Assembly: GCA_012064415.1 (NCBI GenBank)
Contig: SSNU01000069.1
Coordinates: 1 to 64,000, forward strand
Direction of reading: 5' to 3'
Source: Gyrodactylus bullatarudis
Lineage: Eukaryota; Platyhelminthes; Monogenea; Gyrodactylidea; Gyrodactylidae
Length of the DNA stretch: 64,000 bases
Shown one piece after another: positions 55,501-64,000 of the stretch. How positions within the stretch are numbered: position 1 is the first letter of the stretch; every line of letters starts with the position of its first letter. A program made the position numbers and the translations under genes. The notes below the pieces were generated by a model. It made no database searches and was not told where the DNA came from. It worked only from the letters and a program-made list of their open reading frames with translations.

Positions 55501-58500
55501 AGATGATATGCAGTACACTTTGGACTCTTTTGATCTGGTCTAGCATCCACTAGCTTATCAGAATTAAATTCATTCTGGAAAAATAGATTGAAAAGTTGAT
55601 CCTCTCTAGTTAAAATAACCTATTCCCGTTTCACTTACCAAGTCAATGAATAAATTTTTATTCTTTTGTGAGACACTCCTCACGGAGGCATGATGACGAG
55701 GTCCTCGAAGGTGATCATCAATTCCTTGATCACTGTCAATCTGAAAACAAATATTACTTCAAGGTTCGATAACTAGGGATCTATTATAACAGTCTTACAA
55801 ATCTGACTTTATCAATTTTGTAGAGAATTTTTTGCTGACGTCCGATATGTGCTTCATAAAAAATTCTACAATAGGATTTTCGAGTTATTCGGTAAAAACT
55901 GAAAACCCAAATTGCAGTGGTTTGCCTTTCAATAGAGAAAAACATGATTGAGACGTCATTTTGTTTAGGAATAAATTATTAACAAAGGAGTAGAAGGACA
56001 CTCCCTTGACTCTTCTAATTAAATATACATAAAATTGAGTTGAAATTGAGAATTTTCGAAATAAATAGCTAAATTTTCAAATTTGACTTTAAATACCTCA
56101 GAAACTAGAAGAGTCAAAGAAGTGTCTTTCTACTCCTTTTTTAAGAATTTATTCCCGAACAAAATGACGTCATTTTTGTCTTCCTATCTAAATCATGTTT
56201 TCCTCTATTGAAAGGCAAACCACTGCAATTCGGGTTTTCAGTTTTTACCGAAAAACTCCAAGACTCTATTGAATTTTTTATGAAGCATATCATAGAACGT
56301 CAGCAAAAAATTCTCTACAAAAGTGGAAAATATTATTGAGTAGAATTTTTTCCATATGAGACTGTCTTGGATATTGATCTAAAGAAAGATGAATGACTGT
56401 TGCGAAGATCAAATTTACTAGAATATATTTCTAGTTACAAAAAATTTAGGGGTTATAGTAAAATTTGAGATTGAATACGGATTGAAGTTACAATTGGATA
56501 ACTTACCATAACATTACAGGCCTTGCACCATTTAATACTCGTAGAATTGAGGTCCTCAAAAACTTCAACTGGACTATAAAGCTGAACGTTCTGTAAGCTA
56601 TCAGAGATATTGACAATAGTGCCTTGGAAACTAGAGGAAATGGAATTCTCAAGATCTTCTTTAGAAATTGACATGATCAAAGCCTTTCGACTGATGCCCA
56701 TCAAAACATTTTTATGACGTTTTTCTGAGTCCTCTTGCTAAATTGGAAGAAATATTCAATTGAAAAAGTACTGCATTAACCTCAAAGAGAATGATCAGTA
56801 TAAAGTTTAATTTGAACACGTTTCGGGATCACCTTAGTGTATTTTTAATACAGTATAGAAAAAATTCAAAGATTTGTGACCATAGAAAGAATTTACAGAG
56901 TATATTTCATTTGTAGATCTGAAAAAATGACACTACTTGAATTTGATGAGATTATATTTTAAGTTACCTTTTTTCTAATTTTTTCTTTGAGCTCTTCTAT
57001 TTGGTTTTTCTGGATCTGTTCCAAGTGTTCCACTTTTCCTCTACGACTAGATTTTTTGTTTTGTGCAGCCTGTCTTGCCATTAGATTAATATTTGCCTTC
57101 TTCTCCGAGATTGATTTCCACTTGGCAAAGTACTTTTCCGATTTTGCTCTCTTTGAAGCTTCCAATTCTATTCTCCTTAACTAAGAGGGTAAAAAGCATA
57201 AATTTCTTCTTAATTAGAGTTACTTATTGCTATTAAATTTACTTTTGCAGCTTCTTCTTGTTCTGCCTTCTTCTCCAAACGCTTTCTACGTTCATCTTCT
57301 AGTTCAAGAAGTCTCGTACGAGATTCCTCATGTTTTATCAATATTGAATGTTGCTTTTGTTCAGCTTCCATGCTCTATAATAATGATTATTATAATTATG
57401 TAAAGCTACTTTCAAGTAGATATTTATTTGATATGATTTTTTTTCCAATCCTATCTATAGAAATAGATAAAGAAAATAGATTATTGTCAAGTCAATATCA
57501 TTATACTGGAGGTGGTACAAATTCTAGCGTTAGCAAGTTGAACAACAGCTAGTTCTCATTTTGTACATTGTCAAACAATCATTTTCAAAATCCTTGAAAA
57601 CTCAGATTTTGTAAACGTCGTCTTTAGGTGTTTCATGTTCATTAGAACATCATTACCCAGTCAAACAAAATCAACATGGAGAGGGAAAAACTCAGTGATT
57701 TATTCGTTATGCTCAAAGTTAAATTCATTTGTTTAAAATAAAGCCTTAAATAATGTGAGAGAAAAGACATGTTCTCTTCAAGAATTTTCAATATTGAAAT
57801 GTAATCGTACATACTTACCTGAATAAAAGCAATTTCTCTACCCTTGATGTCTTCATCGCGAGCTTTTGATATCCTCTTGCACAACTCAGCTTGCCTTTTA
57901 CTCTCAGCAGCATTAAGTCTATCCTGAATATTCTCATTGTTGAATTTTGTCATCAGGAGGCGCTCTTTCCTCAAGAGAACTGTATCACTTTTCCTATTAA
58001 GCTCTCGACTCTTGTCCTTCTTATCGCTGAGGAATTTCTCTCGCAATTCCTCTGCTTTGCGTTGTTTCTCTTCAATTCTCTTCATTGAATTAGATATCTC
58101 AAATCTAAGATAGAAATTAATAGTCTAAGATCTACTTCAACTTTAATAATCCTTAGTAAGAGAGATTATTGTGTGAATTTTTGATTTACCTTTTTGATTT
58201 TTCGTGTGCAAATTTATCTGATAAGAAATCATTACTGATTGTAAGTTTTGGTAATAGATCAAGTTCTGACATCTAAAAAGAATAAATATTTTAAGCAAAT
58301 ATTTAATAGAAATTGCATGTAATTATTATTGCTATGTGAGAAAAATAGCTCATGATTAGATATCTTATTAATATTTTAAGTGGTGAAATATATTTCCGTT
58401 GGGCAAAAATTATGGCAATAGTAGCATTTCATTAAAATAATCTTTTAAATTATATGTAGTTTTAGTCTAATTTTTTTAAATGCATCCTATTATTTTTCAA

Positions 58501-59277
58501 CTACTCACACTTTGACATAAATTTTCTTTGTAGAATTCAGAATTTAAAACAACATCATCACTTGGTATTGGAGTGCATAGGTTCTTTTCTCGATGCTCAG
58601 CTGTTAAAGAAGTTGCATCGTTATCTTCAAGATCAGCCATTTCAACATCATAGTCAGTATACGGTTGGAATAGTCTATTTCCGTAGGTTACAATTTCCTC
58701 TTCTTTATCAGTGGTACGGTGCAAGACTATAGCAGATACATTATCAGAGTTGCTGCTCAACTGCAGACAACTGCTAACAGCAGATGGATCTTCACTGATC
58801 AAGTCGTCTGGTTTCACATCTGACTTTACAGTCCTTAGTTCAAGTGAGATGATATCTTCGTTTTCAGAAATACAAAAGCTATGATCCAAGGAGCAGTTCA
58901 AATCACTCTTTGATGGATCATATATATCATAGAGATTATGATGGAAAGAAGCCTCAGATTGGAGTTCATCCAGATATGAATTTCTATGAGTAAGAAAATT
59001 ATTATTCATCTTATTTTAACCAACTTGTAATTCTTTGAAGCTTTAATCTTGTATAGTTTCCTCAAAAGACCTTTAAAATCATTTGATATCAATTGAATTA
59101 TGTCAATAATTTCCTTAATAAGGAGTCAAAAATATTTTTTACCTGACAGTCATCAGCATTTTGTTCGTTTTCACATGCTAAAATAATGTCTTCAACAGTA
59201 TTTTTGAGAGTATTGACTATTCTACGCCAATATTTCTGCCTATAATTATCAGTGTATTTTAATTTTTCAGATATCAT
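46515..59277 (-). CDS. SCAPER: SCAPER orthologue, 17 exons
   Basis: Exons 59277-59143, 59009-58509, 58272-58190, 58104-57819, 57374-57243, 57180-56968, 56737-56507, 55740-55639, 55574-55444, 55042-54974, 54914-54660, 54447-54081, 51738-51521, 50717-50363, 49048-48768, 47777-47485 and 46636-46515. All are GT-AG and in phase (3774 nt, 1257 aa; human 1400). The N-terminus (RQKYWRRIVNTLKNTVEDII) matches the SCAPER_N domain. A long charged coiled coil (about residues 240-480) includes EEKQRKAEELREKF. The C2H2 finger WCKACNVM...DDHLRGPRHH (about 520-545) spans exons 7-8. The helical C-terminus ends with LGQIGHPPTLLQRIARLP and FPNQLWNKAVEYF. Family role: cyclin A-associated ER/cytoskeletal protein linked to ciliary function. 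Several large introns carry transposons. It starts 153 bp from divergent SRP9. Confidence 0.93.
46850..47215 (+). pseudogene. Penelope-like element tail in SCAPER intron 16
   Basis: The plus strand reads CTCTYIGRTIRKLSTRYND, the GIY-YIG start of the PLE family at 3905-5110, then the same 3' end and tail (TATTTATTGGAGAGTTT). It is antisense to SCAPER and broken. Confidence 0.75.
48040..48625. repeat. Inverted ~110-bp repeats in SCAPER intron 15
   Basis: A segment at 48050-48166 is inverted at 48504-48610. Both carry CTGCTAATTCGTACTGAAA, then GAGGGGAATACATCGCATAG and AGTGTATGCTTAATAATTTC, and end in TGCTAATTCGTACTGAA. Each arm is itself bounded by copies of the TTCAGTACGAATTAGCA motif in opposite orientation. 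A further partial copy precedes the left arm (48010-48050). This looks like a foldback DNA element whose termini are short palindromic units. No coding content lies between. Confidence 0.7.
49105..49228. mobile_element. Solo right end of the hAT family in SCAPER intron 14
   Basis: AAAACAGCATTTTAACTGCCTTAG at the right edge, and AGCACAAAAACTAGCAAAATTA before it, correspond to the right end of the hAT element at 14221-16097 (AAAATAGCATTTTGACCGCCCTA and its upstream AGCAAAA repeats), with scattered substitutions. No left end was found. Confidence 0.65.
49740..50335. mobile_element. Foldback element in SCAPER intron 14
   Basis: The arms 49740-49995 and 50085-50330 are imperfect inverted copies. 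For example, GAAATCGGTTCAAAGGACAC pairs with GTGTTTTTTGAACCGATTTC, and CAGGATCACC pairs with GGGTGATCCTG. The outer right edge contains the dispersed-family motif AAATCATGAATTCCCAAATT. No coding region lies in the ~90-bp loop. Confidence 0.7.
52709..52750 (-). ncRNA. Hammerhead ribozyme motif in PLE arm (minus)
   Basis: The inverted twin of the motif at 53639: TGAGT, CTGAAGA (52745-52739), GACCCGGC, GAAA, TAAA-ACG-TTTA, TC, ACTTA. One stem I pair becomes G-U. It is on the coding strand of both the PLE and the SCAPER pre-mRNA, so it could in principle cut the intron transcript. Confidence 0.75.
53150..53677 (-). pseudogene. PLE GIY-YIG endonuclease fragment
   Basis: The minus-strand frame of 175 codons enters from the inverted arm (VLFRRVSSDLIPGSDYKLLH is arm sequence, not PLE protein). 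It becomes PLE coding at RTTKLLNGHNKDPIPKLKMK, followed by YLFTCPCGSKYVGQTTR (GIY-YIG start), LGERVKEHLRPKHNS and SKLKPDLCLQKV. It is almost identical in motif to the PLE at 36345-37686. No RT remains. Confidence 0.85.
53639..53680 (+). ncRNA. Hammerhead ribozyme motif in PLE arm (plus)
   Basis: TAAGT (53639-53643), CTGAAGA (53644-53650), GACCCGGC (51-58), GAAA (59-62), TAAA-ACG-TTTA (63-73), TC (74-75), ACTTA (76-80). Stem I TAAGT/ACTTA is a perfect 5 bp. Stem III TAAA/TTTA is a perfect 4 bp with a 3-nt loop, closed by the A-U pair next to GAAA. The catalytic core fits CTGANGA and GAAA, with cleavage predicted after C53675. Stem II is short (G-C and C-G around an A-G mismatch). The very small stem III is typical of PLE hammerheads. 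It is antisense to the PLE and to SCAPER. Confidence 0.78.
53740..54070 (+). other. Unassigned open stretch in SCAPER intron 12
   Basis: A short plus-strand open frame (FKSRGRTRKELHKYFDFFGK region, 53872-54069) looks coding-like but matches nothing I know. It sits right beside the PLE and may be part of another mobile element. Confidence 0.25.
55822..56330. mobile_element. Foldback element (~510 bp) in SCAPER intron 7
   Basis: Arms of about 190-210 bp face each other: TTTGTAGAGAATTTTTTGCT at 55819-55838 and AGCAAAAAATTCTCTACAAA at 56307-56326. Matching blocks continue inward (GGTTTGCCTTTCAATAGAG with CTCTATTGAAAGGCAAACC; GGAGTAGAAGGACACT with AGTGTCTTTCTACTCC). The loop has no coding content. 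It is a typical non-autonomous foldback or MITE. Confidence 0.8.
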
Positions 59278-59430
59278 TAGTAGTACATCTGTGGTTTTCT
59301 CATTTTCAATTTATTCCAAAACAAACATATTTGAATATTCTTTGTAATTAAACTAAAAAAATTTCTTTTCGACAAAACACACCTTTAAAATATTCCATTT
59401 TTTAAACGGTATTAACGCAGGTCCATTATT
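59278..59430. promoter_or_regulatory. Short divergent promoter region SCAPER/SRP9
   Basis: Only 153 bp separate the start codons of SCAPER (-) and SRP9 (+). The interval is AT-rich, and no defined motif was identified. Confidence 0.4.
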
Positions 59431-59696
59431 ATGCCTAATTTTACTATGTGGGAAGAATTTGAAAAATCTGTAAAACAGTTGTATATTGAGGATCCGATGC
59501 AATTCAGGTTTATGACTAAATTTCGGCAGTGTGAGAAAAATTTTGTACTAAAAGCCACAAATAATCATCTAGTAAGACTAACTAAATATTATCATCAATC
59601 TAGACTTTGACATTCCATTCAGACAAGGCTGCCGACTTGAAAAAATCGGAAAAATTAACCACAGATTTGATGACGCATATGGCCTCTAATGCTTGA
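59431..59696 (+). CDS. SRP9: SRP9, signal recognition particle 9 kDa protein
   Basis: Two exons, 59431-59571 and 59604-59696, with a 32-nt GT-AG intron in phase 0. Predicted 77 aa (human 86). The start MPNFTMWEEFEKSVKQLYIE and the block DPMQFRFMTKFRQCEKNFVL match the SRP9 N-terminus closely. The second exon continues LTFHSDKAADLKKSEKLTT and DLMTHMAS, as expected for the strand and helix that pair with SRP14. In animals SRP9/SRP14 binds the Alu domain of SRP RNA in the cytosol and mediates elongation arrest. Without splicing the frame would end soon after the first exon. Confidence 0.92.
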
Positions 59697-60066
59697 CACG
59701 CACTAAATTAGCATTGCTAATATTACAGTTCTATTTTTATTATTTCTATCTTATCAAATATAATATCTGTACATAGTTTATTTCGTGATTGATTGGAAAT
59801 TACCACATAACACTCAAATATACAACAGTATCTATTGAATTATATTCTTGAAAAATTCTCACAGCTAGTCAAGAGAGTATGTCAGATGGGTTAACATCAC
59901 TACTAATAAACCACTTAGGATCCATAAAATTTAATTATGTCAATTTATCAGTTTAATTTAAACAATAATATTTGAATGTTAATTTATTTTTTGTTTTTTC
60001 TAATATTCGATATCTTATTTCGGAGGTAGAACAATTGATGTTTGTCGGACTCTGTCCATCGGAAAA

Positions 60067-63000
60067 ATGAGTTCTAAATGGGTAAAAGAAAATCTTCAAA
60101 ATCATGCCCCTTTCAAAGGAGGAAGAAGTCATATTAGTTCTAATTCCAATAAAAATTCTAAAGACACTTTAAAATTAGAAAGATCTTACAATGATATTGC
60201 TGCTACTTTCATCCGGGAAATGCATAATCCAAAATTTAAGGGTGGAAAAAATCACAGTGGAAATAATGATTCAAGGACCATACATGTTCAAAGGGATGAT
60301 AATCTGACAATTACATTTAATAATAAAAATGGCAAGTCAAAAAATCATCAGAGCAACGGAATGAACCAAAAGTTCCAAGATCGGAAAAGCTGCATCAATC
60401 TAACTATTTTAGAAGACAATGAATCACTTAAAGAAAATGTGTAAGTAAATTAAACTTTGAAAATTATTTGAATGAATTCTAACTTCAAGAAATCATACTC
60501 AAATTTTAGCTCTTCCTTTAGTTTTGAGCAATCTAGTGAACGTCTCTCAATTATTGAAGAAACTTTTTCTTCAGATACTTACCAGACAAATGTAGATTCT
60601 ATGTTTATGTATAGTGAAAGTGAAAGGTTAATCAAAAACTTTTTACCTACTCCTGGTGTGGCGCCAGGATTGAAGAAAAAATCTAAACCTGATAGCATTT
60701 TCTCAAAAGGTTTCAATGATATAACCCATTCAATTTTTGGTACTGAGACAACTCTTGAACCTTCAACTACTAGATATTCGTCGGCTAAGAAATCAAGGTC
60801 TGATAATTGAATCATTTATTATTCAGACAGAAAAAAAGTGATTCTCACACTTCACATATTGTGGTTACTCAAGTAATATAAATTAATACAAAGATATTCT
60901 AATTTAAACTTAACTAAAGAGTAAAAACAATATCTTCTATTTGCGTTGATGTTGACGTCATGAAAATGACCAAAATCAATCAAATGATATTCACGTATCA
61001 CTTGGCACAGTAATCAGAAACCAAAAATACAAATACATGATCATTGCAAGGGGTGGGGTGAAGGTAAAAGGTATTTTTGTGTATTGTAAATTTATTGAAT
61101 TAGGTTTACGTCAAAAGATAAACCAATCGTGCAATTATCTTTGTTTACTTGATTTTTTTCCATTGTGAAACTGCGCTTAATTGAAATGATCTACAAGCCT
61201 TGACACGACTAACAAGATGACGAAATAAAATGATTTAAAACTGATCATTAGTTCAGAAATTTCCAGAGTCCGTAACTGCTGAGTATTTATTGACAAACTG
61301 AGTGAAAACTAATCATAAATCTTTTTCGTTTAGCAATTTAATCATTGTCATTGTATATCTTTCTCAATAAAAAAGTATCATTTTCTTTCTGAGAAAAAAA
61401 TCTATTGCAAATGAAATAGTAACTATTAAAAAACTAAGCCCTCATCTCTAATCAACATGTTGAATAATTTTTTTATATCGCTACAGGTCTATGTTACTCT
61501 GATGAAGAGTTTTTATTAAGATAATGTACCTAAAAAGTTTACTGATTTTACATACTACATTTATTGATGAAAAGTCTCCTAGACTTTGAGTCTCTCTATA
61601 TAACTTTTTAATAATAAGCTATTAGTTGCTTTGTCAAAGTTTTCCTTACTTCTCCAAAACCAGTTGTATTCTGTTGTATTTTGTTTAGTGTAGAATGTTG
61701 AGCATTTTAGAAAGTTTAGAAATCAATTTTACTAGAAATATCTTTATTGTCTGGAATTTTTAACCCAAAGATTAAATGATTCAATAATTATTTATGCATT
61801 GTACTTTTTGTTCCTATTAACTTTGTTCATGCACTTTCTGAAAGAAATTCCGTTATGCATCATCTACTACATGCTTAACACTATTACCTTTGTAAATAAA
61901 TACGACCTTAAACAGTAGAATAGATGTTGATAAGAAATCCTTTTCACTGATTATCACAACAAGCCTAATCACAAAACCTAATGTGTTTGATATTAAACTG
62001 AATTTTTTATTATTCATCTTCACTTATCTTGATGATTTTTAATTCAAGAAATCGGACAAAAAAAGTTAAAACGGCCCGCTTTAGAAGTCAGAGTCCCCCT
62101 GTGCAGAAACAAAATGTAAACGATGAAATTGCCTCGGCTGTAAAGCGCAATAAAAAGAATAATAATAATCGGCCAAGACCATGTGAGTGGTTTGTTCTTA
62201 AGAATTAATTTGAATCTAAATAAGTTTTAATTGAATCATAATATAATTTGCTCAGCTGACGATAATAAAATTACAATGAGTTTATTCTTGATAAAATCAG
62301 CATTTGGGTTGACATTTTTTTGTTTAATTTAAAATTTTTCCTACAGCAAGCAGAATATGCAACAAAATCATAATGTTTTATGATTGAGATAATGAGAAAT
62401 TAACATACAATATGAGACGGATCTCTTTAAGAAAAACTAATCTTAATTTGCAGACATGATAATCGGTAGTTGTCCAATATTTCATCCAATTAACAGAATC
62501 GGTAAAATATGTTTCATTGAGAAAGACTTGTTTTTTCATTGATACATTCTAAAATTAATTTTATTTTCAATGACAAAAACTGTAATGCCCTTATTAATTT
62601 AAAATACAGTGATTAAAATAAATAATGTACTGTAGTATTTAATCGGAAAAAGTAGCCACGTTTATAACAAAATGTAGTGTCATTGAATTTAAGATTTGAA
62701 TAAAATTAAAAAATCAAATCTTTCCAACTCCTTCTAAAGTGTGCATTGTGTATCAGCTTTAAATGATTGAAGATGAGTAAAGGTTCTAGGTCTAGGCTAG
62801 GGCTTAGGGCGGACACGTCACTCATTATGTTAACGAACCGTGGTTCAAGCTAACAATCGCGCTGATACACTCGGAGAAGGATCATCGAGGCTGTTTTGGA
62901 GCAGCGACTGAGGCTGAGTCAGAGCACTGCTTTTCTTCTTAATGAATTTTTAACTTGCAGAAGTTCGTTCAAAATTCATAGATAAACTTCAATCTATATT

Positions 63001-63999
63001 TCAAAAGGTTCAAATATTTGTAGATTCCGAGTCAGATTGAGATGATAAGAATCTTGCTAAAATAATTATTCTTTTCATTCATTCATAGAATTTTTTCGGT
63101 TTGGTAAAATTGGTATCATACCCTCACCAAATTTTCTATTAATTAATACATATAGAGTTCAAAACTAAGCCCAATTGAATTTTGTAATTAGTTTTCAGAA
63201 AATTTCAGACTCTTAGATTAAAGTGTTTTAGCAGAAATAAAATGTACTTAGATTTTGTACATTACCAAATTCCAAGTTGATAGCTGAATTTTGCTAATTT
63301 TCGAAGAAGAGCATTGCTATAAGAAGAATGAATTTAAAGCTAATCTCATTAACTTACTTTTAAGTTAATAATTTTTTTTTGATAATCCATCAGTAATGGT
63401 CCATTACCTAAAATTTTCTTAGTAAAAGTTTGAAAAATGGCCATTTTTTCTTCAAAATACATTTCTTTCTTCTTTAAATGATAAAAGTAGGCTAGATGTA
63501 TGTTCATCATATTTGAATTCTTGATGAAAAATTCGAGATTTTTATAGAAATTATAAATTCCCAACTTGATATCAACCAAATTTATATAAAGAATTTATGT
63601 TAAGAATATTTTAGTAAATGAACCCTTAAGAAAAATACCTATATTTTAGAAAATTAACATTTCAAGGGATCATTGTTTTTACATTGTGCTCTTACGACTA
63701 AATTCATTCAAACCCCATTACATAAACATACGTAGACATAAATATAGGTATCCCTAATTTAAAATAATCCTTTTTATTCATTTTCTACTAACCAATAAAA
63801 ATGTTATAAAATGTTGAGCTTTTTAGAACTTCACAGTGGATCTCATCCATTGTATGTTGCAATGAGAAAAATGAGTATTAGTGAAAACATGTATTAAATA
63901 TCTTGGATTTAAAAAATTACAGGCAAATTTTTGTGGACGAAAATAATGGCCCCCTTAGGAAAAAGATGTCAATATTTGGTAGAATTTACGACCCTTTGA
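60067..63999 (+). CDS. Unrecognised low-complexity protein, five-exon model
   Basis: The model joins 60067-60440, 60510-60797, 62049-62182, 62454-62501 and 63923-63999 (921 nt, 306 aa), ending one base before the window edge. The N-terminus has a duplicated motif, HAPFKGGRSHISSNS and NPKFKGGKNHSGNN. The middle is Ser-rich with LIKNFLPTPGVAPGLKKKSK. The third exon is basic (KVKTARFRSQSPPVQKQ), and the fourth reads YMIIGSCPIFHPINRI. No domain is recognised. Splice phases fit throughout, but the exon 2 donor (AG|gtctga) is weak. If unused, the protein ends at 60810 (SRSDN). A tiny upstream frame (ATG at 60038) stops on the TGA that overlaps the main ATG. Confidence 0.55.
60840..62040. other. Intron or spacer within the low-complexity gene
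   Basis: AT-rich with no coding or repeat structure that I can support. Confidence 0.35.
62740..63600. repeat. Dispersed repeats near the right edge
   Basis: At 62748-62874 the motif GTGTATCAGC is inverted as GCTGATACAC around a G/C-richer core that includes GTGGTTCAAGC, possibly a decayed B box. At 62917-63150 is a second copy of the family seen at 38657-38850 (GAGCACTGCTTTTCTTCT, GATTCCGAGTC, CTATTAATTAA). At 63510-63590 is a foldback-family end (TTATAAATTCCCAACTTGAT). Confidence 0.5.
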
Positions 64000-64000
64000 A

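Noticed and set aside
62748..62874. Possible further SINE with GTGGTTCAAGC as a B box
   Set aside because: No convincing A box at the right distance and no hammerhead core downstream, so it is kept only as an unclassified repeat.
1..64000. CRISPR arrays, rRNA genes and canonical tRNA genes were looked for
   Set aside because: None found. The only tRNA-like sequences are the degenerate SINE heads.

Overview
The window is AT-rich eukaryotic DNA from a fast-evolving animal. It holds intron-bearing orthologues of animal genes (TM9SF3, DMAC2, NDUFAF7, the PP2A scaffold subunit, SCAPER, SRP9) and a dense, varied load of transposable elements. Many host introns are only 23-35 nt long with GT-AG ends, while others in the same genes run to 0.3-7.7 kb and carry transposons. 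Introns of about 26 nt are known from dicyemids and are rare in other animals, but the sequence alone does not fix the taxon.

Layout. Bases 1-22.3 kb are almost wholly transposon: a 501-bp hAT derivative, Penelope-like elements (PLEs) with reverse transcriptase and GIY-YIG parts, several piggyBacs (one bounded by TTAA), a Tc1-like relic, a Tigger/pogo element with 449-bp inverted repeats nested in a piggyBac relic, a Helitron relic, a hAT element with a perfect 8-bp target duplication, Merlin-like and Ginger-like integrase relics, a second Tigger-like element with 26-28-nt introns, and a mariner relic. From 22.7 to 33.5 kb lie host genes: TM9SF3 (-), DMAC2 (-), NDUFAF7 (+), the PP2A A subunit (-), and the first exons of a single-pass LDLa-type receptor (+). 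The receptor runs to 43.55 kb across a 7.7-kb intron holding a PLE and two inverted SINE pairs. SCAPER (-, 17 exons) fills 46.5-59.3 kb, with a PLE, foldback elements and repeats in its introns. SRP9 (+) follows, then an unrecognised low-complexity gene (+) that reaches the window edge.

How the genes fit together. DMAC2 and NDUFAF7, both mitochondrial complex I assembly factors, start 182 bp apart head-to-head. PP2A-A/receptor and SCAPER/SRP9 are also tight divergent pairs, so shared promoters seem common here.

Most unusual content. Short tRNA-derived SINEs carry hammerhead ribozyme cores just downstream of the tRNA-like head, and each locus is an inverted (head-to-head or tail-inverted) arrangement. 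A PLE in a SCAPER intron carries hammerhead motifs in its inverted flanking arms, one with complete complementary stems I and III. All protein and fold calls here come from reading the sequence by eye. None was checked by database search or folding software.
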